Assembly (NCBI GenBank): GCA_004213235.1
Contig: SHAI01000134.1
Span: 1 to 6,928, forward strand
Direction of reading: 5' to 3'
Origin: Parvularculaceae bacterium
Lineage (GTDB): Bacteria; Pseudomonadota; Alphaproteobacteria; Caulobacterales; Parvularculaceae
Length of the DNA stretch: 6,928 bases
Shown: positions 1 through 6,658 of the stretch, in pieces
Layout of the letters: every line of letters begins with the position of its first letter
Numbering within the stretch: the first letter of the stretch is position 1
Program-made: the position numbers and the translations under genes
Notes under the pieces: generated by a model
What the model saw: the letters and a program-made list of their open reading frames with translations, nothing else
The model's database searches: none
Told to the model about the DNA's origin: nothing

Positions 1-1689
1 CGAGACGCCAGAACTATCCAGGGACGCGCTTGTCGAGAGGGTCGCACCAAGACCTTCCAGATCTTCCGCGATCTGCAGGCCAGTCCGACGGCCAGCCCCT
101 TCGTCAAGCATTGAGCTGGTATATGACGCCAGGCCGAGCTTCCCGCCTGCCACTGCGTCAGCGGCATACCCTGCATCGAACTGTACGGAGAGATTTACAA
201 CTGGTATCGCGGCACGTTCCGCCAGAACCACTTTAACGCCATTGCGCAATGTTGTTTCCTGAACTTCCGGGAAAGTAAGGTCCGGCGAGGTTGGCACGGC
301 AGGCAAACCTGCAGAGCGGTCAACATCGCTGGACTTTGTCTTATATTCTGGAAACGGAAGCACTGTAAGCTGGTATGAACCGGCGTTCATGACATTTCGT
401 GCCGCGGCTAAAACTTCCCCCGCCGTTGCAGATTTGATCCAGTCCAGCTGCTTCAATACAAATCCAGGGTCGTCCGCATAAAGCGCACCTTGCGCGAGAC
501 GAACCCCCTTACCGCTAAAGCCGCCAACCTTTTCCAGTCCGCGGATTGTGCTTGCTTCGATCGCGGTCTTTGCACGGTCCAACTCCTGGCGCGTCGGGCC
601 GCGGGTCAGAAACGCCGCCAACACACTGTTCATTTCCGCCTCAACCCGGTCCAGATCCGCATCTGGTTTGGCATCGACAGTGACCGAGTAAAAACTCATC
701 AGTTCCTGGCCCTGATTAGAGGCGGTTGCTCTGGTAGCCAATTCAAGATCGTATACAAGGTGTTTGTAGAGGCGGGATGTCTTACCCCCGCCCAGAATTT
801 CCGCGGCAAGTGTCAACAGGGCCGCGTCCTTGGTGGTCCGGCCCGGTGCCACCCAATTACGGTCAATCTTTGGCTGGGGCACCCGGTCATACATGATCTC
901 GAATTTGTCATCGGACAATTTCGGCGCATTTGCCTTTGCCCGGGTTAAGGGCGGGCCAGCGGGAATATCACCAAAATATTTCTCGACCTTGGTTTTGGCC
1001 GTTTCCAGGTCAATATCGCCGGCCAGGACCAACACCGTATTTGCCGCGCCATAATATTTATTGAACCAATCCTTTACATCCTCGAGCGAGGCCGCAGTCA
1101 GATCTTCCAAGGATCCGATGGTTGAATGGGCATAAGGATGGTTTTCAGGCAGAAGGCCAGCGAGCGTTGCGTACTGCATCCTTCCATAGGGCCGGTTGTC
1201 GCCCTGACGCTTTTCGTTCTTCACAACACCTATTTGGTTATCAAGCTTTTCCTGCGTCACCGCACCAAGCAGATGGCCCATACGATCGGATTCCATCCAG
1301 AGGATGCGATCGAGCGCAGGCGTCGGCACTGTCTGGAAATAGTTCGTCCGGTCAAACCATGTCGTCCCGTTCAGGTCGGTTGCGCCAACTTCCTCCAATG
1401 GCAAAAACCACTCATTATCGTAGTTTTCAGACCCATTGAACATGAGGTGCTCAAACAGATGCGCAAAGCCGGTTTGCCCCTCTGGTTCGTCTTTTGAACC
1501 AACATGATACCAGATGGAAACGGCGACCAATGGCGCTTTCCTGTCTTCATGGACAACAACCCGCAGACCATTCTCGAGCGTGAATTGATCATAGGGCAGC
1601 TCAAGGTCCGCCGCGATCGCCGGGGCGCTCGCAATGCCAGCAGTTACGGCAAACATCGCGGCACAGATCGGTTTCTTCATAAACGACAT
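1..1689 (-). CDS. M16 family (insulinase-like) zinc metallopeptidase, exported; 3' end beyond window
   Basis: A single open frame of 563 codons runs without a stop from 1689 to the left edge, so the C-terminus is missing. Residues 1-27 form a signal peptide (MSFMKKPICAAMFAV, then a small-residue stretch ending AIAA), pointing to a periplasmic or surface location. The inverted zinc motif HLFEH lies at residues 77-81 (His77, Glu80, His81), and Glu159 in KNEKRQ is the likely third ligand. The stretch around residues 103-122 (GATDLNGTTWFDRTNY) is typical of bacterial two-domain M16 peptidases. A second M16 domain begins near residue 474 (TTLRNGVKVVLAER) and shows LASYTSSMLDEG where the zinc motif would be, so it is the usual non-catalytic half. 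Family members are roughly 900-950 residues, so about 40% is missing. The start at 1689 is preferred because AAGG sits 9 bases upstream; 1710 and 1680 are alternative in-frame ATGs. The family hydrolyses peptides; the substrate is unknown. It follows regA in the same direction but 321 bases away, so it is probably a separate transcript. Confidence 0.93.
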   Translation of the reverse strand, partial: MSFMKKPICAAMFAVTAGIASAPAIAADLELPYDQFTLENGLRVVVHEDRKAPLVAVSIWYHVGSKDEPEGQTGFAHLFEHLMFNGSENYDNEWFLPLEEVGATDLNGTTWFDRTNYFQTVPTPALDRILWMESDRMGHLLGAVTQEKLDNQIGVVKNEKRQGDNRPYGRMQYATLAGLLPENHPYAHSTIGSLEDLTAASLEDVKDWFNKYYGAANTVLVLAGDIDLETAKTKVEKYFGDIPAGPPLTRAKANAPKLSDDKFEIMYDRVPQPKIDRNWVAPGRTTKDAALLTLAAEILGGGKTSRLYKHLVYDLELATRATASNQGQELMSFYSVTVDAKPDADLDRVEAEMNSVLAAFLTRGPTRQELDRAKTAIEASTIRGLEKVGGFSGKGVRLAQGALYADDPGFVLKQLDWIKSATAGEVLAAARNVMNAGSYQLTVLPFPEYKTKSSDVDRSAGLPAVPTSPDLTFPEVQETTLRNGVKVVLAERAAIPVVNLSVQFDAGYAADAVAGGKLGLASYTSSMLDEGAGRRTGLQIAEDLEGLGATLSTSASLDSSGVS

Positions 1690-2010
1690 CACGAAAATCC
1701 TTACCTTCATCAGACAACAAAGACCTGATGGTTCATATTTGGGTCGCATCAAACAGGACCTGGATCGAATACCCGGACACCGCGCTGGGCCACGACGTTC
1801 GGGCACGTCAACAGGTCATATTGCTCATCTAAGCTTATGGCGGCCATTCGCTGACCAACAGAACGGTAGTCGCAAACGGCCTGTTTAGGCGCGCGCATAA
1901 TTATTCAACTTTTTTGAAGATAAGGCTACCCGGCCGCGATGAAGTGTTCCACTCGCGCGGCAGTTCGAACGCAAGGGGCAGTGCATTTCAAACGTCAGCG
2001 ACGGGTAAAC
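1690..2010. other. Non-coding region between regA and the M16 peptidase gene
   Basis: These 321 bases follow the regA stop and precede the peptidase start, both on the minus strand. I see no convincing gene: the plus-strand frames crossing it run into the reverse of regA or have no supported start. There is an AT-rich patch at about 1898-1922 (read on the minus strand: CTTCAAAAAAGTTGAATAAT), containing TTCAA/TTGAA as a 5-bp inverted repeat. It could belong to a promoter or an A/T-rich upstream element. No hairpin followed by a T-run was found after regA, so no intrinsic terminator is called, and no good -35/-10 pair was found. Confidence 0.6.
1699..1702 (-). promoter_or_regulatory. Ribosome binding site deciding the M16 peptidase start
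   Basis: AAGG on the minus strand, 9 bases before the ATG at 1689. It lies inside the frame if translation began at 1710, and is too far (18 bases) from the ATG at 1680, so it favours 1689. Confidence 0.5.
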
Positions 2011-2610
2011 CTATTTCGGTGCGCGCTTGGCGAGAATGCGCTGCAAGGTACGCCGATGCATACCCAGGCGCCGGGCGGTCTCGGATACATTCTGGTCGCA
2101 GAGCTCAAACACACGCTGAATATGTTCCCAGCGCACCCGGTCAGCCGACATGGGATTAATCGGCGGATCGGGACGCTCCCCCTCTCCGGCAAGCAACGCC
2201 TTTTCAACGTCATCGGCGTCGGCGGGCTTGGGGAGATAATCAATCGCTCCAGCTTTGACGGCGGCGACCGCCGTCGCGATATTGCCATATCCGGTCATGA
2301 TAATGACCCGGCAGTCTTCGCGGATTTCATGGATGGCGTTCACCACCTTCAAGCCGTCACCATCGGACAGCCGGAGGTCAACGACGGCGAAGGCAGGGGG
2401 ACGCGCCCTCGCCATCGTTACCGCTTCGGTTAAACCCGAAGCAAGCTCTGGCTCAAAACCACGACGTTCCATCGCACGCCCGAGCCTGCGACGCAGCGGT
2501 TCATCGTCATCGACGATCAATAGGGTAGCATCATCCGGGAGGCGTTCGTTGAACACGATTGGCTGCTGAAATTCTGAACCTGATGATGACACCGTAAGCA
2601 TCTCCGACAT
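2011..2610 (-). CDS. regA: RegA/PrrA/ActR-type redox response regulator
   Basis: A 199-residue cytoplasmic response regulator. The N-terminal receiver domain (about residues 28-140) has the acidic pocket Asp34-Asp35-Asp36, the phospho-acceptor Asp78 in VVDLRLSDGDG, Thr106 in IIMTGYG and Lys128 in YLPKPAD. A proline-containing linker (RPDPPINP, residues 146-153) leads to the block MSADRVRWEHIQRV, a hallmark of the RegA/ActR family. The C-terminal Fis-type helix-turn-helix (about 173-195, NVSETARRLGMHRRTLQRIL) binds DNA. Rhodobacter RegA is about 184 residues, so the size fits with a slightly longer N-terminus. In relatives, phosphorylated RegA controls oxidases, photosynthesis, nitrogen and carbon fixation genes. 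The start at 2610 has GGGAGA 7 bases upstream. It lies downstream of its kinase regB in the same direction, with 176 bases between them. That gap is long enough for its own promoter; only an isolated TAAAAT -10-like hexamer (2697-2702, minus) was seen there. Confidence 0.97.
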   Translation of the reverse strand: MSEMLTVSSSGSEFQQPIVFNERLPDDATLLIVDDDEPLRRRLGRAMERRGFEPELASGLTEAVTMARARPPAFAVVDLRLSDGDGLKVVNAIHEIREDCRVIIMTGYGNIATAVAAVKAGAIDYLPKPADADDVEKALLAGEGERPDPPINPMSADRVRWEHIQRVFELCDQNVSETARRLGMHRRTLQRILAKRAPK

Positions 2611-2617
2611 GTTTTCG

Positions 2618-2623
2618 TCTCCC
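2618..2623 (-). promoter_or_regulatory. Ribosome binding site of regA
   Basis: GGGAGA on the minus strand, 7 bases before the regA ATG at 2610. It supports this start over the next in-frame ATG three codons later. Confidence 0.75.
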
Positions 2624-2786
2624 GCAGTCTCACTTCACCTGAAATCGTCTTTTCCCTGTTACGCAGCCAGCAGCGAGACGGTTCAGTTGCATGCTTATTT
2701 TAGCGCGGGACGTCTTCGCCTACGCGCGCAGTAAGTCGCGATGTCGCACCCGGCCTCAGGCAGAGCGACCACACAGACGCGAGCGT

Positions 2787-4202
2787 TCACGTCACCTCGA
2801 TCCGCGCACGCAACCAACGCACGCAAACCCACGCGCCCCGCTGGCCCACCCCAGCAGCGGGATCCGGCCACGCTTTGTTTGCAAAGGATATTTCCCCGCC
2901 AGTGCGCTGAAGTAGGGTTTTGGCAATGAAAAACCCAAGCCCCAGCCCCCCCTTGCGCCCAGAAGGCGCACGCGAACGCATCCGGGCGCTGATATATGGC
3001 TCACCGAGCCGGGCCATCACCTCTGGCGAGAAGCCCGGCCCATCATCCTGAATGAAAACGCAAATGTCCGTATCAGACCAGGATATCCGTATCAGCACCC
3101 GGCTTTTTGCAAATATCGACGCGTTCTCGATAACGTTTCGCAGACCGTAAATAATTTCAGGCAAGCGGCGGACAATCGGGGCCTCGCCGGCATCCTTAAC
3201 GGGCAGGGGCTCGATGGCGATTTCCGGACCGCCCGGCACGTCGAAGAAAGGCTGCGAGGCCTGTTCCACTAAGAGATCAATCGCGACCTGCTCCAGGATC
3301 TCGTGACCAGACACATCCTGCCGGGATAAACGCTGCAGTATTCTCTGACACCGTTTCGCCTGTCCGAACAATAAATCGGCATCTTCCCTCAAAGGGCCAA
3401 CATCACCGCCAGACCAGGTGCCCAGTTCATCCGCCATCTCCTTTGCGGTGACCTGGATGGTGGCCAGCGGGGTCCCTAATTCATGGGCAGCGGCGGCCGC
3501 CAGACCACCGATCGCGGCGAGACGCTCCTCCCGCGCAAGCGCCAACTGGGTTGCTGCCAGCGCACTTTTCATTTGCCCGCCTTCAGCCGCAATCCGATGG
3601 GAATAAATAGCAAAGAAACCAAGTGACAACGTTAGCGCGGACCAGATCCCGACAATATAGAGCCGTGGAATTTCAAAGGCGGTATCGACTCGCCATGGCA
3701 GTGGAAAATGCAACAGGGCCACGAAGCTGACCCCCACAAACGCCACCGCAACAATTAGCGCGGTAAGCCGCATGGGCAGAACACCCGCCGCAATCGTCAC
3801 CGGTGCCAGGATCAGCACAGAAAAGGGGTTGGCGAGCCCACCGGTGAGCGCCAGCAATGCGCACAGCTGAAGAATATCGAAGGCCACATAAGCGGCCGCT
3901 TCGCGATCTGTCATGTAGTGGCTGTTTGAGAACCGCAAAAATGCAAACAGGTTTAGCCACGCGCTGAGCGCGATGACGGCGAGGCATAAGCCCAATGGCA
4001 ATGGGTATCCGAGCCCGAAATGAACCATGCTCACGGCGAAGGTCTGTCCGGCCACGGCCAGCCAGCGCAATGTGGACAGGGTGCGCAGCCTTACCGGCCC
4101 GCGCAGGGACCGGCGCATCGCTTCCAAATTGACCTCCGTTGGATCGTCTTGCAGTGCACGGCTGAGCCGCATCGCCTCGGACATGGGCGTTTCAATAGCC
4201 AT
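2787..4202 (-). CDS. regB: RegB/PrrB/ActS-type redox sensor histidine kinase
   Basis: A 471-residue inner-membrane kinase. After a soluble N-terminus of about 43 residues, hydrophobic segments spanning about 44-200 are consistent with the six membrane helices of RegB. Between them, residues 121-127 are GGLANPF, the conserved GGxxNPF heptad implicated in ubiquinone sensing. The dimerisation/phospho-acceptor region has His240 in AAAAHELGTPLATIQ. Cys285 in AKRCQRIL matches the redox-active cysteine region (Cys265 of Rhodobacter capsulatus RegB). The ATPase domain shows the N box (GLRNVIENASIFA, 353-365), DDGPGF (386-391) and the glycine-rich GRKGGLGLGFFIAK (415-428). All catalytic and sensory residues are present, so it should autophosphorylate and phosphorylate RegA according to redox state. 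The start at 4202 is preceded by GGAG and GGAAAG within 15 bases; Met7 is an alternative without an obvious binding site. It is divergent from senC and shares a 208-base control region with it. Confidence 0.97.
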   Translation of the reverse strand: MAIETPMSEAMRLSRALQDDPTEVNLEAMRRSLRGPVRLRTLSTLRWLAVAGQTFAVSMVHFGLGYPLPLGLCLAVIALSAWLNLFAFLRFSNSHYMTDREAAAYVAFDILQLCALLALTGGLANPFSVLILAPVTIAAGVLPMRLTALIVAVAFVGVSFVALLHFPLPWRVDTAFEIPRLYIVGIWSALTLSLGFFAIYSHRIAAEGGQMKSALAATQLALAREERLAAIGGLAAAAAHELGTPLATIQVTAKEMADELGTWSGGDVGPLREDADLLFGQAKRCQRILQRLSRQDVSGHEILEQVAIDLLVEQASQPFFDVPGGPEIAIEPLPVKDAGEAPIVRRLPEIIYGLRNVIENASIFAKSRVLIRISWSDTDICVFIQDDGPGFSPEVMARLGEPYISARMRSRAPSGRKGGLGLGFFIAKTLLQRTGGEISFANKAWPDPAAGVGQRGAWVCVRWLRARIEVT

Positions 4203-4298
4203 CTACTTTCCGCTCCACTTCACAAATCATCGGAACGCGCATTTCCATCATTGCGCACCTGTCGTGTCGATCTTTCCGTCTGCTCGTCACCTGGCGGC

Positions 4299-4313
4299 GC
4301 GCCTAACGGACGC
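4299..4313 (+). promoter_or_regulatory. Candidate RegA/PrrA binding site
   Basis: The sequence is GCGCC, five bases (TAACG), then GACGC. It matches 8 of 10 fixed positions of the RegA-type consensus as I remember it (GCGGC-N5-GTCGC), with the correct spacing. Its place between regB and senC is where autoregulation by RegA occurs in Rhodobacter. Partial matches are common in GC-rich DNA, so this remains an inference. Confidence 0.35.
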
Positions 4314-4335
4314 GCCATTGAAAACTCGAAACCAG

Positions 4336-4369
4336 GCCGCCAGTGCGTTATAGCCACCAGTGCGTTATA
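4336..4369. repeat. 17-base tandem duplication upstream of senC
   Basis: GCCGCCAGTGCGTTATA is followed immediately by GCCACCAGTGCGTTATA: two head-to-tail copies with one mismatch. Each copy ends in TTATAG when the next base is included, so a -10-like element is also doubled. The second copy ends 41 bases before the senC start. Confidence 0.85.
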
Positions 4370-4410
4370 GCTGCGCGGAATACGAAACCTAAAGGACACC
4401 GGACCCACCC

Positions 4411-5010
4411 ATGATACGATGCGCAATCCGTAATGGTCTTCTTTCAGCCGCCCTCATTATTCTGGCCGCGTGCGGCAGCCAGGACAGCATTCCCGCAGCA
4501 GGTGTCATTCAGCTGTCGGAGGCGTTTACGGGCAAGTATTCACTCAGCGACACCCAAGGCAATCCGGTTACGGACAAAAGTTTTCACGGTGACGTGGCCG
4601 TGATTTATTTCGGGTTCGCCTCGTGCCCGGACGTCTGCCCACTTGCTTTAGGGAGCCTGTCCGCAGCGCTGAACATGCTCGATGAGAAAACGCTTGGCGG
4701 CATTCGCCCCGTATTTATCACCGTTGACCCGGACCGGGACGACCCACAAAGAATGGCCGATTTTCTGGCATTCGATGAGAGGTTCATCGGCCTTACCGGC
4801 GATGACACATCACTCAAGGCGGCACGGGAGAGTTTCAAGGTTTACGCCGAGCGCGAGAACCTGGACGGCTCCGCGCTCGGTTATATCATGAACCATACCA
4901 GTCTTTTTTATATCGTTGACCGCAATGGCACCCCGCGCGTTGCCCTGAGAGACACCATGACCCCGGAAGAAATTGCGGCTTTTCTCCGCCGGGCGGCGGC
5001 ATGGAAATAG
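4411..5010 (+). CDS. senC: SCO1/SenC/PrrC family copper chaperone lipoprotein
   Basis: A 199-residue membrane-anchored thioredoxin-fold protein. The N-terminus has a short hydrophobic signal (GLLSAALIILAAC) ending in a lipobox, Leu18-Ala-Ala-Cys21, so it is predicted to be a lipoprotein facing the periplasm. The Cu-binding motif CPDVCP gives Cys72 and Cys76, and His162 in NHTSLFYIVD is the third ligand. The family signature VFITVDPDRDDP (residues 101-112) is also present, and the length is normal. Sco/SenC proteins deliver copper to, or reduce thiols of, the CuA centre of cytochrome c oxidase. In Rhodobacter, PrrC/SenC links oxidase activity to PrrB/RegB signalling. Here the gene is divergent from regB, and regA does not follow it, unlike the Rhodobacter prrC-prrA order. 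The start was chosen as the only one giving a complete lipoprotein signal. Confidence 0.96.
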   Translation: MIRCAIRNGLLSAALIILAACGSQDSIPAAGVIQLSEAFTGKYSLSDTQGNPVTDKSFHGDVAVIYFGFASCPDVCPLALGSLSAALNMLDEKTLGGIRPVFITVDPDRDDPQRMADFLAFDERFIGLTGDDTSLKAARESFKVYAERENLDGSALGYIMNHTSLFYIVDRNGTPRVALRDTMTPEEIAAFLRRAAAWK

Positions 5011-5237
5011 GGTTGGAAGGGCGGCGCGGTCGATATCGTCGTGCTTTGGAGCCCACAAGGGGCCATGAACGACTCATTAACCAACATTGATGATTAGATA
5101 ATAAGCTTTGCGTGCAATTCTGACCCTGTTCCGCGAGCGCGGTCGACGGAAATTAACGATTTGTTGGTCGCAAAGACCATCAAACGCCGGTAGTGCGCGA
5201 TAATCTGCCAATGCTATAGATTTTAGCGCTGATTTTA

Positions 5238-5261
5238 TTGCAACGCGGCAAGCAGGCTGCC
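5238..5261. promoter_or_regulatory. TGC-rich inverted-repeat cluster, possible PhaR-type operator
   Basis: Three overlapping inverted repeats sit in 24 bases: TTGC-N6-GCAA (5238-5251), GGCA-N7-TGCC (5247-5261) and GCAG-G-CTGC (5252-5260). PhaR, the PHB-responsive repressor of Paracoccus and Rhodobacter, binds TGC-rich inverted repeats (CTGC-N3/4-GCAG as I recall). The arms here resemble this but the order and spacing differ, so the assignment is tentative. The position about 100 bases ahead of a PHB depolymerase is what prompts it. Confidence 0.3.
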
Positions 5262-5284
5262 ATTGTCCGCGGCTTCGGACAATG
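5261..5284. repeat. Perfect 9-bp inverted repeat / hairpin upstream of phaZ
   Basis: CATTGTCCG, a six-base loop (CGGCTT), then CGGACAATG. The stem is perfect and stable. No T-run follows on either strand, so it is not a standard intrinsic terminator. It ends 78 bases before the phaZ start and may be a leader hairpin or a dimeric regulator site. Confidence 0.8.
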
Positions 5285-5350
5285 ATGCGCCTCGCGGTTG
5301 CGGGTTTAGCACCGCGACACAGCGCGCATATCAGTAAGCGTCGCGTAAAC

Positions 5351-5355
5351 AGGAG
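5351..5355 (+). promoter_or_regulatory. Ribosome binding site deciding the phaZ start
   Basis: AGGAG lies 7 bases before the ATG at 5363, an ideal spacing. The longer frame opening at 5282 has no such site, and its first ATG falls inside the hairpin, so 5363 is the start. Confidence 0.85.
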
Positions 5356-5362
5356 ATGCGAA

Positions 5363-6658
5363 ATGCTCTATACCGCCCATGAGCTTGGCTATCAGATGAT
5401 GGCACCAGCCCGCATGGTCGCTGGCTTTGGCGCGCAATTCTGGCGCTCTCCGCTCAACCCGTGGGCCAGTTCATGGTTAGGGCGCACCTCAGCTGCCGCA
5501 CTCGACGTTTTTGAAAACGCTACCCGGCGCTATCCAAAGCCGGAATGGGGCGTGATGGACACCGAGCTTAACGGGCACGCCGTTCCCGTTACAGTCGAAA
5601 CCGCCGCTGCGCGCGACTTTTGCAATCTTCTGCACTTCAAACGGGACGCGGCAGCCCTTGCCAAAGCCAAGGGATCAACCGAACCGGACCCGAAGGTGCT
5701 GATCGTTGCACCGCTCTCCGGCCATTACGCGACATTATTGCGCGGCACCGTTGAGGCGATGCTGCCCGAGCACGATGTATTCATTACCGATTGGGCCAAT
5801 GCGCGCATGGTCCCGATGAGTGCGGGCCGTTTTGATCTGAACGATTTCATCGATTACCTGATCGACTTCCACCATGTGATTGGCGACATGCCCGGCGAAC
5901 GCGGCGTTCACGCCATGGCAGTGTGCCAGCCGGGACCGGCCTTGCTATCGGCAGTCTCTGTCATGGCGGAAACCGATGATCCGTATCGGCCGCTTTCCCT
6001 CACCATTATGGGAAGCCCGATTGACACGCGCAAATCACCAACGGTGCCGAACCTGTTGAGCCAGGAACGTTCCTTTGAATGGTTTCAACGGAACATGATC
6101 TACTCGGTACCAGCTCCCTATCCCGGTGTAATGCGGCGGGTTTATCCTGGTTTTGTCCAGTTGTTCTCATTCCTGACAATGAACCAGGACCGCCACACCA
6201 ACGCCCATTACGAATATTTCCTCGACCTTGTAAAAGGCGACGGCGACAGCACCGACAAGCACCGCACTTTCTATGATGAGTATATGTCGGTGCTGGATCT
6301 GACGGAAGAATTCTATCTCCAGACCATCCATGAAGTCTTCCAGGACCATTCCCTCGCGAATGGTACGGCCATGCACCGCGGCAGATTGATCCGCCCGGAA
6401 AAAATCACCGATATCGCGCTGATGACGGTTGAGGGCGAGAAAGACGACATTTCTGGCATTGGCCAGACCCAGGCCGCACACGATCTGTGCCCGAACATTC
6501 CAGAGGATCTGCAACTGGATTATATCCAGCCAGGTGTTGGCCATTATGGCGTCTTTAATGGCTCGCGCTGGCGCAATGAGATCCAGCCACGGCTGAAAGA
6601 TTTCATCCGGAAAGCAGAACGGGAAATTCAGCGCGACATCATGCTGGCCGCAGAATAA
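5363..6658 (+). CDS. phaZ: Intracellular poly(3-hydroxybutyrate)/PHA depolymerase
   Basis: A 431-residue cytoplasmic alpha/beta-hydrolase of the PhaZa1 type (the Ralstonia eutropha enzyme is about 420 residues). It degrades PHB in storage granules to 3-hydroxybutyrate units. The N-terminus MLYTAHELGYQMMAPARM is typical. Residues 116-151 contain PLSGHYATLLRGT and the FITDWANARMVP block conserved in the family. The nucleophile is a cysteine rather than serine: Cys188 in AVCQPG, as in PhaZa1 (Cys183). The acid is Asp361 or Asp362 in VEGEKDDISGIGQT, and the base is His394 in GVGHYGVFNGSRW. There is no signal peptide, which fits action on native intracellular granules. The frame could be extended by 27 residues to 5282, but that stretch is unlike the family and lacks a ribosome site. 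It is transcribed in the same direction as senC and tsaE; the 352-base leader suggests its own promoter. Confidence 0.96.
   Translation: MLYTAHELGYQMMAPARMVAGFGAQFWRSPLNPWASSWLGRTSAAALDVFENATRRYPKPEWGVMDTELNGHAVPVTVETAAARDFCNLLHFKRDAAALAKAKGSTEPDPKVLIVAPLSGHYATLLRGTVEAMLPEHDVFITDWANARMVPMSAGRFDLNDFIDYLIDFHHVIGDMPGERGVHAMAVCQPGPALLSAVSVMAETDDPYRPLSLTIMGSPIDTRKSPTVPNLLSQERSFEWFQRNMIYSVPAPYPGVMRRVYPGFVQLFSFLTMNQDRHTNAHYEYFLDLVKGDGDSTDKHRTFYDEYMSVLDLTEEFYLQTIHEVFQDHSLANGTAMHRGRLIRPEKITDIALMTVEGEKDDISGIGQTQAAHDLCPNIPEDLQLDYIQPGVGHYGVFNGSRWRNEIQPRLKDFIRKAEREIQRDIMLAAE

Larger units (their letters stand above)
4203..4410. promoter_or_regulatory. Divergent regB-senC control region
   Basis: These 208 bases must hold the promoters of regB (leftward) and senC (rightward), because the genes start on opposite sides. 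It contains the candidate RegA operator at 4299-4313, which overlaps a GGCGCG/CGCGCC inverted repeat (4296-4301 and 4311-4316), and a tandem duplication at 4336-4369. No clear sigma-70 -35/-10 pair was recognised. The senC ribosome binding site is weak: AAAGGA at 4391-4396 is 14 bases from the ATG, and the nearer GGA is 7 bases away. Confidence 0.7.
5011..5362. other. Long non-coding region between senC and phaZ
   Basis: A 352-base stretch with no gene I can support. It holds, in order: an AT-rich block (about 5070-5110) with GACTC followed by TTAACC; a short inverted repeat TGGTC/GACCA around GCAAA near 5165-5179; a TATAGATTTTAG patch near 5214; a TGC-rich cluster at 5238-5261; a perfect hairpin at 5261-5284; and the phaZ ribosome binding site. 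No hairpin with a T-run follows senC, so no terminator is called. The phaZ promoter must lie here unless it is read from senC, but no consensus -35/-10 pair was identified. Confidence 0.65.

Noticed and set aside
490..948. 152-codon plus-strand open frame
   Set aside because: It is antisense to the M16 peptidase coding frame, which is continuous and conserved through this stretch.
1939..2433. 164-codon plus-strand open frame
   Set aside because: It is largely the antisense shadow of regA; it has no ribosome site or family features, while regA is unmistakable.
5261..5284. Hairpin as the senC terminator
   Set aside because: It is 250 bases after the senC stop and is not followed by a T-run on either strand.
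5282..5362. 27-residue N-terminal extension of PhaZ
   Set aside because: It has no ribosome site, is unlike the family N-terminus and overlaps the hairpin; AGGAG at 5351-5355 fixes the start at 5363.
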